Below, one piece after another: positions 17,927-25,471 of a DNA stretch of 64,000 nucleotides. How positions within the stretch are numbered: position 1 is the stretch's first letter; each line of letters begins with the position of its first letter. The DNA comes from Actinorhabdospora filicis (GTDB lineage Bacteria > Actinomycetota > Actinomycetes > Mycobacteriales > Micromonosporaceae), in contig NZ_BSTX01000002.1 in assembly GCF_030269765.1 (NCBI RefSeq), forward strand, positions 963,379 through 1,027,378, read 5' to 3'. Under the pieces are notes generated by a model, which saw nothing but the letters and a program-made list of their open reading frames with translations, had not been told where the DNA came from and searched no databases. The translations under genes and the position numbers were made by a program.

Positions 17927-19078
17927 ATGATCCCCGACTCGTCCACGACCCCCACACAGAAGCCTCCTCGGATCGTGGACCTGTTCGCCGGACCCGGCGG
18001 TCTCGATGTCGCGGCCCGCTGGCTGGGTATCCCGGTCGTCGGGATCGAATGGGATGAAAACGCGTGCGCAACACGTGAAGCGGCCAATATCAAGACCAAA
18101 CAGGGCGATGTGCGGGAATTCAGACCGAAGCACTTCGCCGATGCCACGGTGCTCACCGGAGGGCCTCCGTGTCAGACCTACACGGTGGCGGGTTCGGGCA
18201 CGGGCAGGAAGGCCCTCGATGAGGTCTTGCGATGTGTCACCCTGATGGCGAAGGGCGAGAGCGTGGGGAAGGAGCTCTCCTCGCAAGACGATCCGCGGAC
18301 CGGACTCGTGTTGGAGCCTCTGCGTTGGGCCCTTGAGGCGCACGGGGCAGGTGATCCGTACGAGGCGATCGTCCTCGAGCAGGTCCCGACGGTGCTGCCG
18401 GTCTGGAACGCGATGGCGGGCGTCCTGCGAGAGATCGGCTACTACACCGCCTGTGGCGTTCTGCATACTGAGGAATTCGGTGTTCCCCAGACACGACGGC
18501 GGGCCATCCTCATCGCCCGCCTGGGCGTTCAGCCGGTCCTGCCCGAAGCCACACACCGCCGCTATTACAAGGGTGTGGCCAGGACCGAATGGAGGACCGA
18601 AGAGGAGCGGAAGCGGCCTCCCTGGAAGACGATGGCGGACGCGATCGACCGTTCGGAGCGCTTCGTGGTGATCTCGAACTACGGAACCGGTGGTGACCCG
18701 AAGTTGCGGGGGCGACGCACGAAAGATGAGCCGGCGGCGACGGTGACGGGGAAGATCTCCCGTAACCGTCTGGTATCGGCCAATGACGACCAAATCGAGT
18801 ACGCGCGTTTCACCAATGCGGAGGCCGGTCGGCTTCAGACCTTCCCGATGGACTTTCCATGGAAGGGTTCGGACGTCGCACAGCAGATCGGGAACGCGAT
18901 CCCTCCGCGCCTTGCCGCACACGTGCTGGGCGCAGCGCTGGGCATCCCGTTGAAGGTGGAGGCAGCGGACGCGCTCGTGGCGACACGGTGGAGACACACG
19001 ATCCGTCGGGTTCGGCTGGATCGCCGCCTGTCGAACGGAAGCCGAGCTCACCGGCGGGTGGCGGGCGAGAGTCTCTGA
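17927..19078 (+). CDS. DNA (cytosine-5) methyltransferase
   Basis: 383-residue C5-cytosine methyltransferase that would protect host sites from the adjacent endonuclease. Motif I is DLFAGPGGLDVAA, motif IV with the catalytic Cys is GGPPCQTYTVAG, motif VI is LEQVP (the usual ENV is EQV), motif VIII is QTRRRAILIARLG and motif X is QIGNAIPPRLAAHVLG. The variable region between VIII and X should set the target. Because the next gene is NaeI-like, GCCGGC is a reasonable guess for the site, but it is inference. The stop directly abuts the ATG of the endonuclease gene. Confidence 0.93.
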   Translation: MIPDSSTTPTQKPPRIVDLFAGPGGLDVAARWLGIPVVGIEWDENACATREAANIKTKQGDVREFRPKHFADATVLTGGPPCQTYTVAGSGTGRKALDEVLRCVTLMAKGESVGKELSSQDDPRTGLVLEPLRWALEAHGAGDPYEAIVLEQVPTVLPVWNAMAGVLREIGYYTACGVLHTEEFGVPQTRRRAILIARLGVQPVLPEATHRRYYKGVARTEWRTEEERKRPPWKTMADAIDRSERFVVISNYGTGGDPKLRGRRTKDEPAATVTGKISRNRLVSANDDQIEYARFTNAEAGRLQTFPMDFPWKGSDVAQQIGNAIPPRLAAHVLGAALGIPLKVEAADALVATRWRHTIRRVRLDRRLSNGSRAHRRVAGESL

Positions 19079-20008
19079 ATGCAGGAATCGCTCTTCCCCA
19101 CCCCGGGCCGAGCCCCCGCCGGTGAAAGCGGATTGGACGCCGGTCTCGACGAGGTCACGTGGTACTTCAGAGGCATTGACGAAGAGCTCTTCGGGCGAGT
19201 GTTCCGACAGTCCATCGACGAGGTGCTCGACGGTCCGCGGACCGGACGATACCGTGTGGATGACTTGGAGAAGACCGAGAAGACCTACCTGGGAACCAAG
19301 GTCGAGATCGTCCTTCGTGCGGCCCTCGGGGCGAAGCGCGGCAGGAAGGGCATGGACTACCTCATTGCCGGGCACGACGTGGACGCGAAGTTCTCACTCA
19401 AACCATGGCGTTGGCCGATCCCGGGTGAAGCGGTGGGGCACCTGTGCCTGCTCCTCCATGCCGATGACGACGCATCGCACTTTCGCGTCGGTCTGGTACG
19501 TGTCACCGAGGCGATCCTCAATGCCGGTGCGAATCGCGATGGTAAGCGAACGATCTCGATGACCGGCCGCACTGCGGTTCGCTGGCTGATCGCCGATGGC
19601 CGGCTTCCGGCGAACGCCCTGCTGCACATGGACCCGGCGGATCGGGAGAGAATCCTGGCCGCAAGGTCGGGACAGGGAAAGATCACCTTGCTGTTCGAGG
19701 TCGTACGAGGAAGACTCGTCAGTCGGGACACGGTGGCGGTCTTGGCCGTCCAGCAGGACATGCCCAAGCGGGTCCGTGACGCCAGGATACCGCTGAGGGG
19801 CAAGGGCATCGTCGTGCTCGGGCATCAAGACGAGCATCCGCGCATCGCGAGAGAGCTCGGTCTGCCAGAACCTCGGAAAGGCCAGTGGGTGTCCGCCCGT
19901 CTGGTCCCCGCCGGCGATGACGACCGCCCAAGGACCACCATCGGTGGCGCCCCGTACGTAGTGGCGCTGCCGAATGAGGCGGAACACCCGATCGACGGCA
20001 TCTACTGA
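19079..20008 (+). CDS. NaeI-family type II restriction endonuclease
   Basis: 309-residue endonuclease close in length to NaeI (about 317). The catalytic set E76, D93, D102 and K104 (GHDVDAKFS) has the spacing of the published NaeI active site (E70, D86, D95, K97). NaeI is a type IIE enzyme that must bind a second copy of its site through a C-terminal DNA-binding domain; the C-terminal half here matches that size. The ATG follows the methyltransferase stop without a gap. The upstream GHKL ATPase is not part of the classical NaeI system. Target specificity is not proven. Confidence 0.85.
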   Translation: MQESLFPTPGRAPAGESGLDAGLDEVTWYFRGIDEELFGRVFRQSIDEVLDGPRTGRYRVDDLEKTEKTYLGTKVEIVLRAALGAKRGRKGMDYLIAGHDVDAKFSLKPWRWPIPGEAVGHLCLLLHADDDASHFRVGLVRVTEAILNAGANRDGKRTISMTGRTAVRWLIADGRLPANALLHMDPADRERILAARSGQGKITLLFEVVRGRLVSRDTVAVLAVQQDMPKRVRDARIPLRGKGIVVLGHQDEHPRIARELGLPEPRKGQWVSARLVPAGDDDRPRTTIGGAPYVVALPNEAEHPIDGIY

Positions 20009-20009
20009 G

Positions 20010-20798
20010 TCACTTGTCCCCCTCTCCGAACCGCGCCACCACCTCGATCTCTCCCACGATGTGGCCGTTCAGCTCACCCAGCTCCTCCGCCGGCACCCAC
20101 AGCTCCAGCACGTCCTCGCCACCGGCCCGCCGCGTCGGATACCGCCGCAGGAACCGCGTCTCCACCCGGAACCGCGTCACATACCCCGTCCCCGAGTGCG
20201 GGACGTTCCACTCGCGCGCGATGCGCTCGGCGTAGGCCCGGTTGAGCACCGGGTAGAAGATCGGCTGGTCGGGCAGCCGCGGTGGCCACGAACCGTGCTC
20301 ACGGACGTAGGCCAGCTCCGCCGGGCCCACCGGCCGCCACAGCGTCGTGGTCCCGTCGGCGTTCTCCTCGCGCCCGCCCATCGCCTCGGCCACCAGCGCC
20401 GACACGTACCGGTCACCGCCCGCATAGGCGAAGTCGGCGGCGAAGACCGCGATGACACCCTCGCCCTCGGGCAGCGCCGCCCGCAGCGGACGCCACGCCC
20501 ACAGGTCCGGATGGTCCAGCGACGCACACGCCTCCGCCGGAGCCAGCGACGCGATCGCCTCGTCCAGATCGGACGCCGTCAGCCGGTAGGACGCCGAACC
20601 GCCCGCGTGACCGCACACCCTCGCCAGCACCACCGCCGCCAGCGGCCGCTCGCCGAGATCGTGACGCGCCCAGGCGAACTCGCCCCCGGGCTCCCAGCCC
20701 AGCCCGAACGCGGCCGGGCGCACCCAGCCTGGCAGCGCCGCCTCGAAACGGTCGAGCGCGGCCAGAACCTTCCCCTCGGTGTCCCACAGCTCGCTCAT
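20010..20798 (-). CDS. Conserved protein resembling those labelled ADP-ribosylation/crystallin J1
   Basis: 262-residue protein. The C-terminal half carries the blocks LWRPVGPAEL, QPIFYPVLNRAYAERIA, GYVTRF and LWVPAEELGELNGHIVGEI, which I recall from actinobacterial proteins annotated ADP-ribosylation/crystallin J1. Such a label is often only inherited, and no ADP-ribosyl hydrolase motif is evident. The N-terminal 120 residues are Ala/Asp-rich and appear to be a separate domain. It converges with the endonuclease gene, 1 nt away, and diverges from the GNAT-PRT fusion gene. Function unknown. Confidence 0.7.
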   Translation of the reverse strand: MSELWDTEGKVLAALDRFEAALPGWVRPAAFGLGWEPGGEFAWARHDLGERPLAAVVLARVCGHAGGSASYRLTASDLDEAIASLAPAEACASLDHPDLWAWRPLRAALPEGEGVIAVFAADFAYAGGDRYVSALVAEAMGGREENADGTTTLWRPVGPAELAYVREHGSWPPRLPDQPIFYPVLNRAYAERIAREWNVPHSGTGYVTRFRVETRFLRRYPTRRAGGEDVLELWVPAEELGELNGHIVGEIEVVARFGEGDK

Positions 20799-20840
20799 GG
20801 CCGGGATCTTCGCAGAGGAGCCGTTTCGGGCGCATCCGGG

Positions 20841-20846
20841 TATCGT
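20841..20846 (+). promoter_or_regulatory. Leaderless-type -10 (TATCGT) for the GNAT-PRT gene
   Basis: TATCGT ends exactly 6 nt before the ATG at 20853 with no ribosome-binding site between, the same arrangement as several other genes here. Confidence 0.5.
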
Positions 20847-20852
20847 CACGAC

Positions 20853-21863
20853 ATGATCGAGACGACCGTTCGCGAGGCCGTGGACGCCGATCGCGCGGCC
20901 ATTGACGCCATCCTCACCGCGGCCTGGACCAGGCCCTACGTCGTCATCGGAGGCGTCGGCCACGACCTCACCCTGCTGCCCACCCTCGTCGCCGAACGCG
21001 ACGGGGTCCTCGTCGGCGCGCTCACTTTCCGCGTCGACGCCGGGGGCCTGGAGATCATGAGCATCAACGGCGAAGGCGGCGGCGCCGGGACCGCGCTCAT
21101 CCAGGCCGCCATCGCACACGCGCAGCGCACCGGCGCCCCGCGGGTGCGCGTGGCCACCTCCAACGACAACACCGGCGCCCAGCGCTTCTACCAGAAGAAC
21201 GGGCTCAGATACGCCGGACTGCGCCCCGACGCCATCGAGTTCGCCCGCCGCCAGAAACCCACCATCCCCCGCGTCACCGGCGAGGGACTGCCCCTGCGCG
21301 ACGAGATCCTCATGGAACGCCGCCTCGACGGCGCCGACGCCGGACCCGTGGAGGCCGCCCGCGCCGCCGTCACCCGCGCCATCACCTGGCGCGGCGGCGA
21401 AACCGACCTGTGGCCCCTGCTCGCCGACCCCTACGCGCTCACCGACATCGCCCGCGGCCTGGCCCACGAGTTCCTCGGCCGCGTCGACGTGGTCGCCGGG
21501 CCCGACCCGGGCGGGCTGCTGTTCGGGCCGCGCGTGGCCGCCGAACTGGGCGTGGCCTTCGCCCCCGTCTGCCGCGACCGCCGGTTCTTCTTCAAGGGAC
21601 CGCACGAGACGCTGTCCGCCGGTGAGCTGGTGGCCCACCGGGCCGCCTTCGGCGTGGGTGCGCGGGTGCTGCTGGTCGACGACTGGAGCGAGAGCGGCTC
21701 GACCGTCAAGGGCGTCGCGGCGATGCTGGAGGGCACCGGCGCGTCCCTGATCGGCGCGTCCTTCCTCATCGGCAACCTGAGCGCCGACGCGCGCGCGTCC
21801 CTGGCCGCCGCGGGCGTGGACGTCCGGGCGCTGGCCGGCGTCGACGAGCTCAAGCCCGCCTGA
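20853..21863 (+). CDS. GNAT acetyltransferase - phosphoribosyltransferase fusion
   Basis: 336-residue two-domain protein. Residues 1-145 form a GNAT N-acetyltransferase: GEGGGAGTALIQAAIAHA is the acetyl-CoA pyrophosphate loop and NDNTGAQRFYQKNGLRY the typical beta-bulge region. Residues about 165-336 form a type I phosphoribosyltransferase: GRVDVVAGPDPGGLLFG is the adenine-PRT-like entry and VLLVDDWSESGSTVKG the PRPP-binding motif. The C-terminal end DVRALAGVDEL matches the PRT hood. Fusion of these activities suggests that a nucleobase-like compound is ribosylated and acetylated, or a nucleotide-linked signal; the substrate is unknown. A hairpin terminator follows. Confidence 0.85.
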   Translation: MIETTVREAVDADRAAIDAILTAAWTRPYVVIGGVGHDLTLLPTLVAERDGVLVGALTFRVDAGGLEIMSINGEGGGAGTALIQAAIAHAQRTGAPRVRVATSNDNTGAQRFYQKNGLRYAGLRPDAIEFARRQKPTIPRVTGEGLPLRDEILMERRLDGADAGPVEAARAAVTRAITWRGGETDLWPLLADPYALTDIARGLAHEFLGRVDVVAGPDPGGLLFGPRVAAELGVAFAPVCRDRRFFFKGPHETLSAGELVAHRAAFGVGARVLLVDDWSESGSTVKGVAAMLEGTGASLIGASFLIGNLSADARASLAAAGVDVRALAGVDELKPA

Positions 21864-21871
21864 CACGGAAA

Positions 21872-21899
21872 AAGGGACGCCCTCTCGGGGGCGTCCCTT
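21872..21899. terminator. Hairpin between convergent GNAT-PRT and rpmG
   Basis: Inverted repeat AAGGGACGCC / GGCGTCCCTT with an 8-nt loop. It lies 9 nt after the fusion gene stop and 6 nt beyond the rpmG stop, so it can serve both. Confidence 0.75.
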
Positions 21900-21905
21900 C
21901 CGGGT

Positions 21906-22067
21906 CTAGCGCTCCTCGCGGAACTCGGCGTGCCGTCCGGCGAGCGGGTCGTACTTGCGCAGCACGAGCCGGTCGGGGTCGTTGCGGCGGTTCTTGCGGG
22001 TCACGTAGGTGTAGCCGGTGCCTGCGGTACTGCGCAGCTTGACCACCGGGCGGATGTCGTTCGCCAT
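21906..22067 (-). CDS. rpmG: Ribosomal protein bL33, zinc-independent (C-minus) form
   Basis: 53-residue large-subunit protein with the conserved stretch [20 protein letters not shown] and the end HAEFREER. The two CxxC zinc ligands of standard L33 are absent. In Streptomyces and Mycobacterium such C-minus paralogues replace zinc-bearing ribosomal proteins when zinc is scarce and are repressed by Zur. A good Zur-like box lies 25 nt upstream of the ATG, consistent with this. It lies alone here; other C-minus ribosomal genes that often accompany it (rpmB, rpsN, rpsR) are not adjacent. Confidence 0.95.
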   Translation of the reverse strand: MANDIRPVVKLRSTAGTGYTYVTRKNRRNDPDRLVLRKYDPLAGRHAEFREER

Positions 22068-22091
22068 CGGAGAGCTCCCTTCGAATCCGAA

Positions 22092-22110
22092 GACGATAAT
22101 CATTTCCGTC
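22092..22110. promoter_or_regulatory. Probable Zur box
   Basis: GACGATAATCATTTCCGTC is an imperfect 19-bp palindrome close to the actinobacterial Zur consensus (TGAAAATGATTTTCA type). It ends 25 nt before the rpmG ATG and overlaps the last codons of the macrodomain gene. Confidence 0.7.
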
Positions 22111-22630
22111 CACTGGTTATTCCCGCCCACACGCGCGCGGCCGTGGCGTAGGTCTCCTCGCCGAACAGCACCAGCCGCCGCAGCGGCACCTCGGGGACCC
22201 CGGCGGCCAGGACCTCCAGCGCGATGCGCGCGGCGTCGTCCTCGGGCCACCCGAAGATCCCCGCCGAGACCAGCGGGAACGCCACCGACCGGGCACCGAG
22301 CCCGGCGGCCACCTCCAGGGACCGCTGGTAGCACGAGCGCAGGACCTCCGGCTCGGCCCCGTACGGCGACCACACCGGCCCGACGGTGTGGATCACCCAC
22401 GTCGCCTCCAGCCGCCCGGCGGTCGTGGCCACCGCGTCGCCCTCGCGCAGCCCCCGCCCGTAGTGGGAACGCCGCAGCTGCTCACAGGCCGCCAGGATCT
22501 CCGGGCCGCCCGCGCGGTGGATCGCGCCGTCGACCCCGCCGCCGCCCAGCAGCGAGGAGTTCGCCGCGTTGACGATGGCGTCCACCCGCTCACGCGTGAT
22601 GTCGCCCTGGACCAGCTCGACCGTGACCAT
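22100..22630 (-). CDS. Macrodomain (ADP-ribose/O-acetyl-ADP-ribose binding) protein
   Basis: 176-residue stand-alone macrodomain. [23 protein letters not shown] is cut by the family blocks GDIT and [19 protein letters not shown], the ADP-ribose pocket, then VIHTVGP and [12 protein letters not shown] for the distal ribose loop. These match the YmdB/MacroD-type deacetylases of O-acetyl-ADP-ribose or ADP-ribosyl-protein hydrolases. The ATG at 22630 has GGGAGG 6-7 nt upstream. It is divergent from a cobalamin riboswitch, and its 3' end runs into the Zur box of rpmG. The substrate in this organism is not known. Confidence 0.92.
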   Translation of the reverse strand: MVTVELVQGDITRERVDAIVNAANSSLLGGGGVDGAIHRAGGPEILAACEQLRRSHYGRGLREGDAVATTAGRLEATWVIHTVGPVWSPYGAEPEVLRSCYQRSLEVAAGLGARSVAFPLVSAGIFGWPEDDAARIALEVLAAGVPEVPLRRLVLFGEETYATAARVWAGITSGRK

Positions 22631-22698
22631 CGTGTGCCTCCCGTCCCGGTGACCGACGGCACCATCCTGGCAGACCCCCGCGCGGCTACCATGATCAT

Positions 22699-22819
22699 GG
22701 CGCTGGTGCGTCCGCTCCCGTGCCGTGGAGCGGCCGCCGCAAGAGGGAACCCGGTGTGAGTCCGGGGCTGCCCCGCAACGGTGAACGAGGACCTCGTGAG
22801 CCCGATACCTGCCCGCGCC
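22699..22819 (+). promoter_or_regulatory. Cobalamin (AdoCbl) riboswitch upstream of a thioesterase gene
   Basis: The core is clear: AAGAGGGAACCCGGTG at 22741-22756, TCCGGGGCTGCCCCGCAAC at 22761-22779, and GAGCCCGATACCTGCC at 22798-22813. A closing P1 stem can pair GGCGC at 22699 with GCGCC at 22815. A TACCAT -10 at 22687-22692 would start the RNA at the foot of P1. Downstream is a short perfect hairpin and then the acyl-CoA thioesterase gene. Vitamin B12 binding would be expected to switch that gene off. Confidence 0.9.
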
Positions 22820-22838
22820 CCGCGCCGACCCGGCGCGG
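22820..22838 (+). terminator. Hairpin abutting riboswitch P1 (possible expression platform)
   Basis: CCGCGCCG / CGGCGCGG with a 3-nt loop follows directly after P1 of the cobalamin riboswitch and could compete with its 3' strand. No U-tract follows. It may be the terminator or part of a translation-control platform. Confidence 0.4.
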
Positions 22839-22911
22839 TGACCGTCGGCCCCGGCATTCCAGCCCCTCCCGCCGCCGGTCTCATGACCGTTCTCGTGGGA
22901 AGGAACGCGGC

Positions 22912-23409
22912 ATGACCGCCCTCCAGATCGCCCGCCCGCCATCGGCGTCGCGGGTCACCATGTCCAGCATCATGTCCCCGCACGACACGAACCTGATGGG
23001 TACCGTGCACGGGGGAGTGATCCTCAAACTCATCGACTCCGTCGCCGGGGTCGTCGCCGCCCGCCACTCCGAAGGCCCGGCCGTCACCGCCTCCATGGAC
23101 GAGACGGCGTTCCTGGTCGCCGTCCGCGTCGGCGACGTCGTCCACGTCGACGCCCAGATCACCTGGACCGGGCGGTCCTCCATGGAGGTCGCCGTCCGCG
23201 TCACCGCCGACCGCTGGGACGCCTCCGTCCCGCCCACCACCGTCGCCACCGCGCACCTGGTCATGGTCGCCGTCGACGACGAGGGCCACCCCCGCCCGGT
23301 GCCGCCCCTGGCGCTGACCTCACCGGCCGACGTGCGCCGCAACCGCGAGGCCGAGATCCGCCGCACCCACCGCCTCGCCCTGCGCGCGGCCCTCCAGGAC
23401 GCGGCCTGA
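22912..23409 (+). CDS. Acyl-CoA thioesterase (hotdog fold, YciA/ACOT type)
   Basis: 165-residue hotdog-fold enzyme that hydrolyses acyl-CoA to free acid and CoA. The early block [20 protein letters not shown] contains the catalytic Asp and the HGG turn of YciA-type hexameric thioesterases. Later [19 protein letters not shown] forms the central helix-strand region. The start has GGAAGG about 9 nt upstream. The whole leader is a cobalamin riboswitch, which ties expression to vitamin B12 status; propionyl- or methylmalonyl-CoA that builds up when B12-dependent mutase fails would be a sensible substrate, but that is inference. Confidence 0.88.
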   Translation: MTALQIARPPSASRVTMSSIMSPHDTNLMGTVHGGVILKLIDSVAGVVAARHSEGPAVTASMDETAFLVAVRVGDVVHVDAQITWTGRSSMEVAVRVTADRWDASVPPTTVATAHLVMVAVDDEGHPRPVPPLALTSPADVRRNREAEIRRTHRLALRAALQDAA

Positions 23410-23412
23410 GCC

Positions 23413-23441
23413 CCGGGGGCGTCCGGTGCGGACGCCCCCGG
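23413..23441. terminator. Hairpin between convergent thioesterase and M43 protease
   Basis: Perfect 12-bp inverted repeat (arms 23413-23424 and 23430-23441, CCGGGGGCGTCC) with a 5-nt loop, placed between two converging genes. Confidence 0.8.
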
Positions 23442-23450
23442 CACTCACCG

Positions 23451-24374
23451 TCACTGGCGGTAGGCCGCCCACAGGTCGGCCATGCGCTGCGCCTGCCCCG
23501 GCGTGAACTCGTACATGCACGCGTCGGGGGTGTAGTCCATGAAGTTGTGCACCGGATCCCAGCCCGGCTTGCGCGGGCAGGAGTCCCGGTCGGCGCACGC
23601 GAACTGCGGCTCGGACTCGGCGGGCGTGTCGGCGACCTGGTCGCCGCGAGTGGCGCACCCGCCCTGGAACGTGTGGTAGAGCCCCAGCCAGTGCCCGACC
23701 TCGTGCGTGGCGGTGTCGCCCTCGTCGTAGGGCGTGGACGACCCGCCCGGCAGGCTGGAGTTGAGCAGCACGACACCGTCGTCGGAGCCGATGTTGCGGT
23801 CGGGGAACGTCGCCCAGCCCAGCAGCCCGCCGCCGATCCCGGCCGTGTACAGGTTCAGCGTCCCGGCGTCGCCCTCGCGCAGCGCCGCCTTCATGTCCCG
23901 CTCCTCGGCGGTGTCGGGAGTGACCCCGTACCAGCCGGCGTTCTGCGTGCGCGTGACGCCCACGAGCACGAACTGGAACGGCGTCGGCGCGCCGCCGGTG
24001 CCACCGGCGTAGGCGGTGTTCAGCACGTCCATCTGCTCGTCGATCTGCGCGTCGGGCACGTCACCGGTCGTCCCGTCGGGGGTGATGACGTGCACCCACG
24101 TCTCCACCACCACCGGGCCTTCTGTCGGTGGGCGCCCCAGTTTCGCCAGCCGCGAGGCCAGCTCGTCCTCCCGCGCGGCCAGCTCCGCCGCCCCGATCGT
24201 GTTCGGGTCGCGCGCCCCCGCCCCGGGCAGCAACCGCGCCCCCGGATCGGCGCACCGCGCCTCGACGACCGGTCCCGCCGCGTCCGCCGGCACCACGCCA
24301 CCGGTGGCCGCGACGCCCGCGGCGAGGGCGAACGCCCCCGCCGCCGCGGCCATCCGCCTGGATAGCAATCGCAT
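23451..24374 (-). CDS. Secreted M43-type zinc metalloprotease
   Basis: 307-residue exported protease. A signal peptide covers about residues 1-33 (RRMAAAAGAFALAAGVAAT, with a likely cleavage after PADAA). The zinc-binding site HEVGHWLGLYHTFQGG fits HExxHxxGxxH of the metzincins, and NFMDYTPD is the Met-turn, as in pappalysin/cytophagalysin (M43). Cysteine pairs around CATRGDQVADTP and CADRDSCPRK match the family's disulfides. It stands alone between two terminators or gaps. The target protein is unknown. Confidence 0.93.
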   Translation of the reverse strand: MRLLSRRMAAAAGAFALAAGVAATGGVVPADAAGPVVEARCADPGARLLPGAGARDPNTIGAAELAAREDELASRLAKLGRPPTEGPVVVETWVHVITPDGTTGDVPDAQIDEQMDVLNTAYAGGTGGAPTPFQFVLVGVTRTQNAGWYGVTPDTAEERDMKAALREGDAGTLNLYTAGIGGGLLGWATFPDRNIGSDDGVVLLNSSLPGGSSTPYDEGDTATHEVGHWLGLYHTFQGGCATRGDQVADTPAESEPQFACADRDSCPRKPGWDPVHNFMDYTPDACMYEFTPGQAQRMADLWAAYRQ

Positions 24375-24470
24375 GTGGATCCTCCCTGCCTGTTCCCTCG
24401 CTGATCAGGGGGCTTGCAGGCAGCCTAGGTGAGCCGAACCGGCCCACCGGCGGCTTCAGATGATCCACTG

Positions 24471-24517
24471 CCCTTTGAGGAAGAGGAGCCCTTTGAGGAA
24501 GCAGCCCTTTCAGGAGG
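24471..24517. repeat. Three imperfect copies of CCCTTTGAGGAAG across the exonuclease stop codon
   Basis: CCCTTTGAGGAAG occurs at 24471 and 24489, with a third variant CCCTTTCAGGAGG at 24505. Spacings are 18 and 16 nt. The third copy contains the TGA stop of the exonuclease gene (plus-strand TCA at 24510-24512). Confidence 0.7.
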
Positions 24518-25421
24518 ACGCCGGGACGCCCTCCACCGCCGCCCGGAACCGCCCGAGCGGGCTCCCGATGCCCCACCGCGCCGACAGGGCCTCCAGCGCG
24601 ACCGGATCGGCCGGCTCGGCCCGCAGCGTCCCGTCCACCTCCGGCAACGGCACATCGGCGACCGTACGGACCACCGTCGGCGCGGCCTTGAGATAGCCGG
24701 CCGCCTCCGCCAGCGACGTCCGCACCCGCGGCGTGACGCCCTTGGCGCCCTCCGCCGCGGCCGCGGCCAGCCCGTCCAGCGAACCGAACTCGGTGATCAG
24801 CCGCGCCGCCGTCTTGTCCCCGACGCCCTTGACGCCCGGCAGCCCGTCCGAGGGGTCACCGCGCAGCACCGCGTAATCGGCGTACTGACCCGGCTCGACA
24901 CCGAACCGCTCCCGCACCGCCGCCGCGTCGAAGGCCTCCGCCTTCCCGATGCCCCGCCCGATGTAGACCACCCGCACCGAGCGCGCGTCGGCCACCAGCT
25001 GGAACAGGTCCCGGTCACCCGTCACCACGTCCACCGGACCCGACGCCCGCGCCGCCAGCGTCGCCAGCACGTCATCGGCCTCGAAACCCGCCGAACCCAC
25101 CACCGGCACGCCCAGGGCGGCCAGCACCTCCACGATCACCTCCACCTGCGGCCCCAGCTCGTCCGGGGCCTCCTCCTCGCCCGAATCGGCGACCCGATGC
25201 GTCTTGTAGGTGGGCAGCAGATCCACCCGCCACTGCGGCCGCCAGTCCAGATCGACCGCGCACACCAGCTCCGAAGGCCCGTACGCGCGAATCAGCGTCG
25301 CCAGCCCGTCCACGAATCCACGCACCGCGTTCACCGGCGTCCCGTCCGGGGCGCGCACCGAGGAGGGCACGCCGTAGAAGGACCGGAACCACAGACCGGG
25401 TGCGTCCACAATCATCAGCAC
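24510..25421 (-). CDS. 5'-3' exonuclease / flap endonuclease (PolA N-terminal type)
   Basis: 303-residue stand-alone homologue of the 5'-nuclease domain of DNA polymerase I. It begins MIVDAPGLWFRSFYG, has YKTHR (arch), GFEADDVLATLA and TGDRDLFQL with the metal-binding acidic residues, and a helix-hairpin-helix GVKGVGDKTAARLI. It would remove RNA primers or flaps during repair. Translation probably starts at GTG 25421, 6 nt after CAGGCT on the minus strand, which suggests a leaderless transcript. Tandem repeats straddle its stop. It probably supplements a full PolA elsewhere. Confidence 0.93.
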   Translation of the reverse strand: MLMIVDAPGLWFRSFYGVPSSVRAPDGTPVNAVRGFVDGLATLIRAYGPSELVCAVDLDWRPQWRVDLLPTYKTHRVADSGEEEAPDELGPQVEVIVEVLAALGVPVVGSAGFEADDVLATLAARASGPVDVVTGDRDLFQLVADARSVRVVYIGRGIGKAEAFDAAAVRERFGVEPGQYADYAVLRGDPSDGLPGVKGVGDKTAARLITEFGSLDGLAAAAAEGAKGVTPRVRTSLAEAAGYLKAAPTVVRTVADVPLPEVDGTLRAEPADPVALEALSARWGIGSPLGRFRAAVEGVPASS

Positions 25422-25471
25422 ACCGCCAGCCTGCCAGACACCGCGCCTGAACTACCGTTAAGCTCCCCAGC

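Noticed and set aside
16535..19375. 946-codon leftward frame opposite the R-M genes
   Set aside because: No recognisable motif, and the opposite strand carries clear GHKL, methyltransferase and endonuclease motifs.
22631..22942. Upstream extension of the macrodomain frame
   Set aside because: The frame is open further, but the ATG at 22630 has GGGAGG and the family N-terminus; the extension lies opposite the riboswitch.
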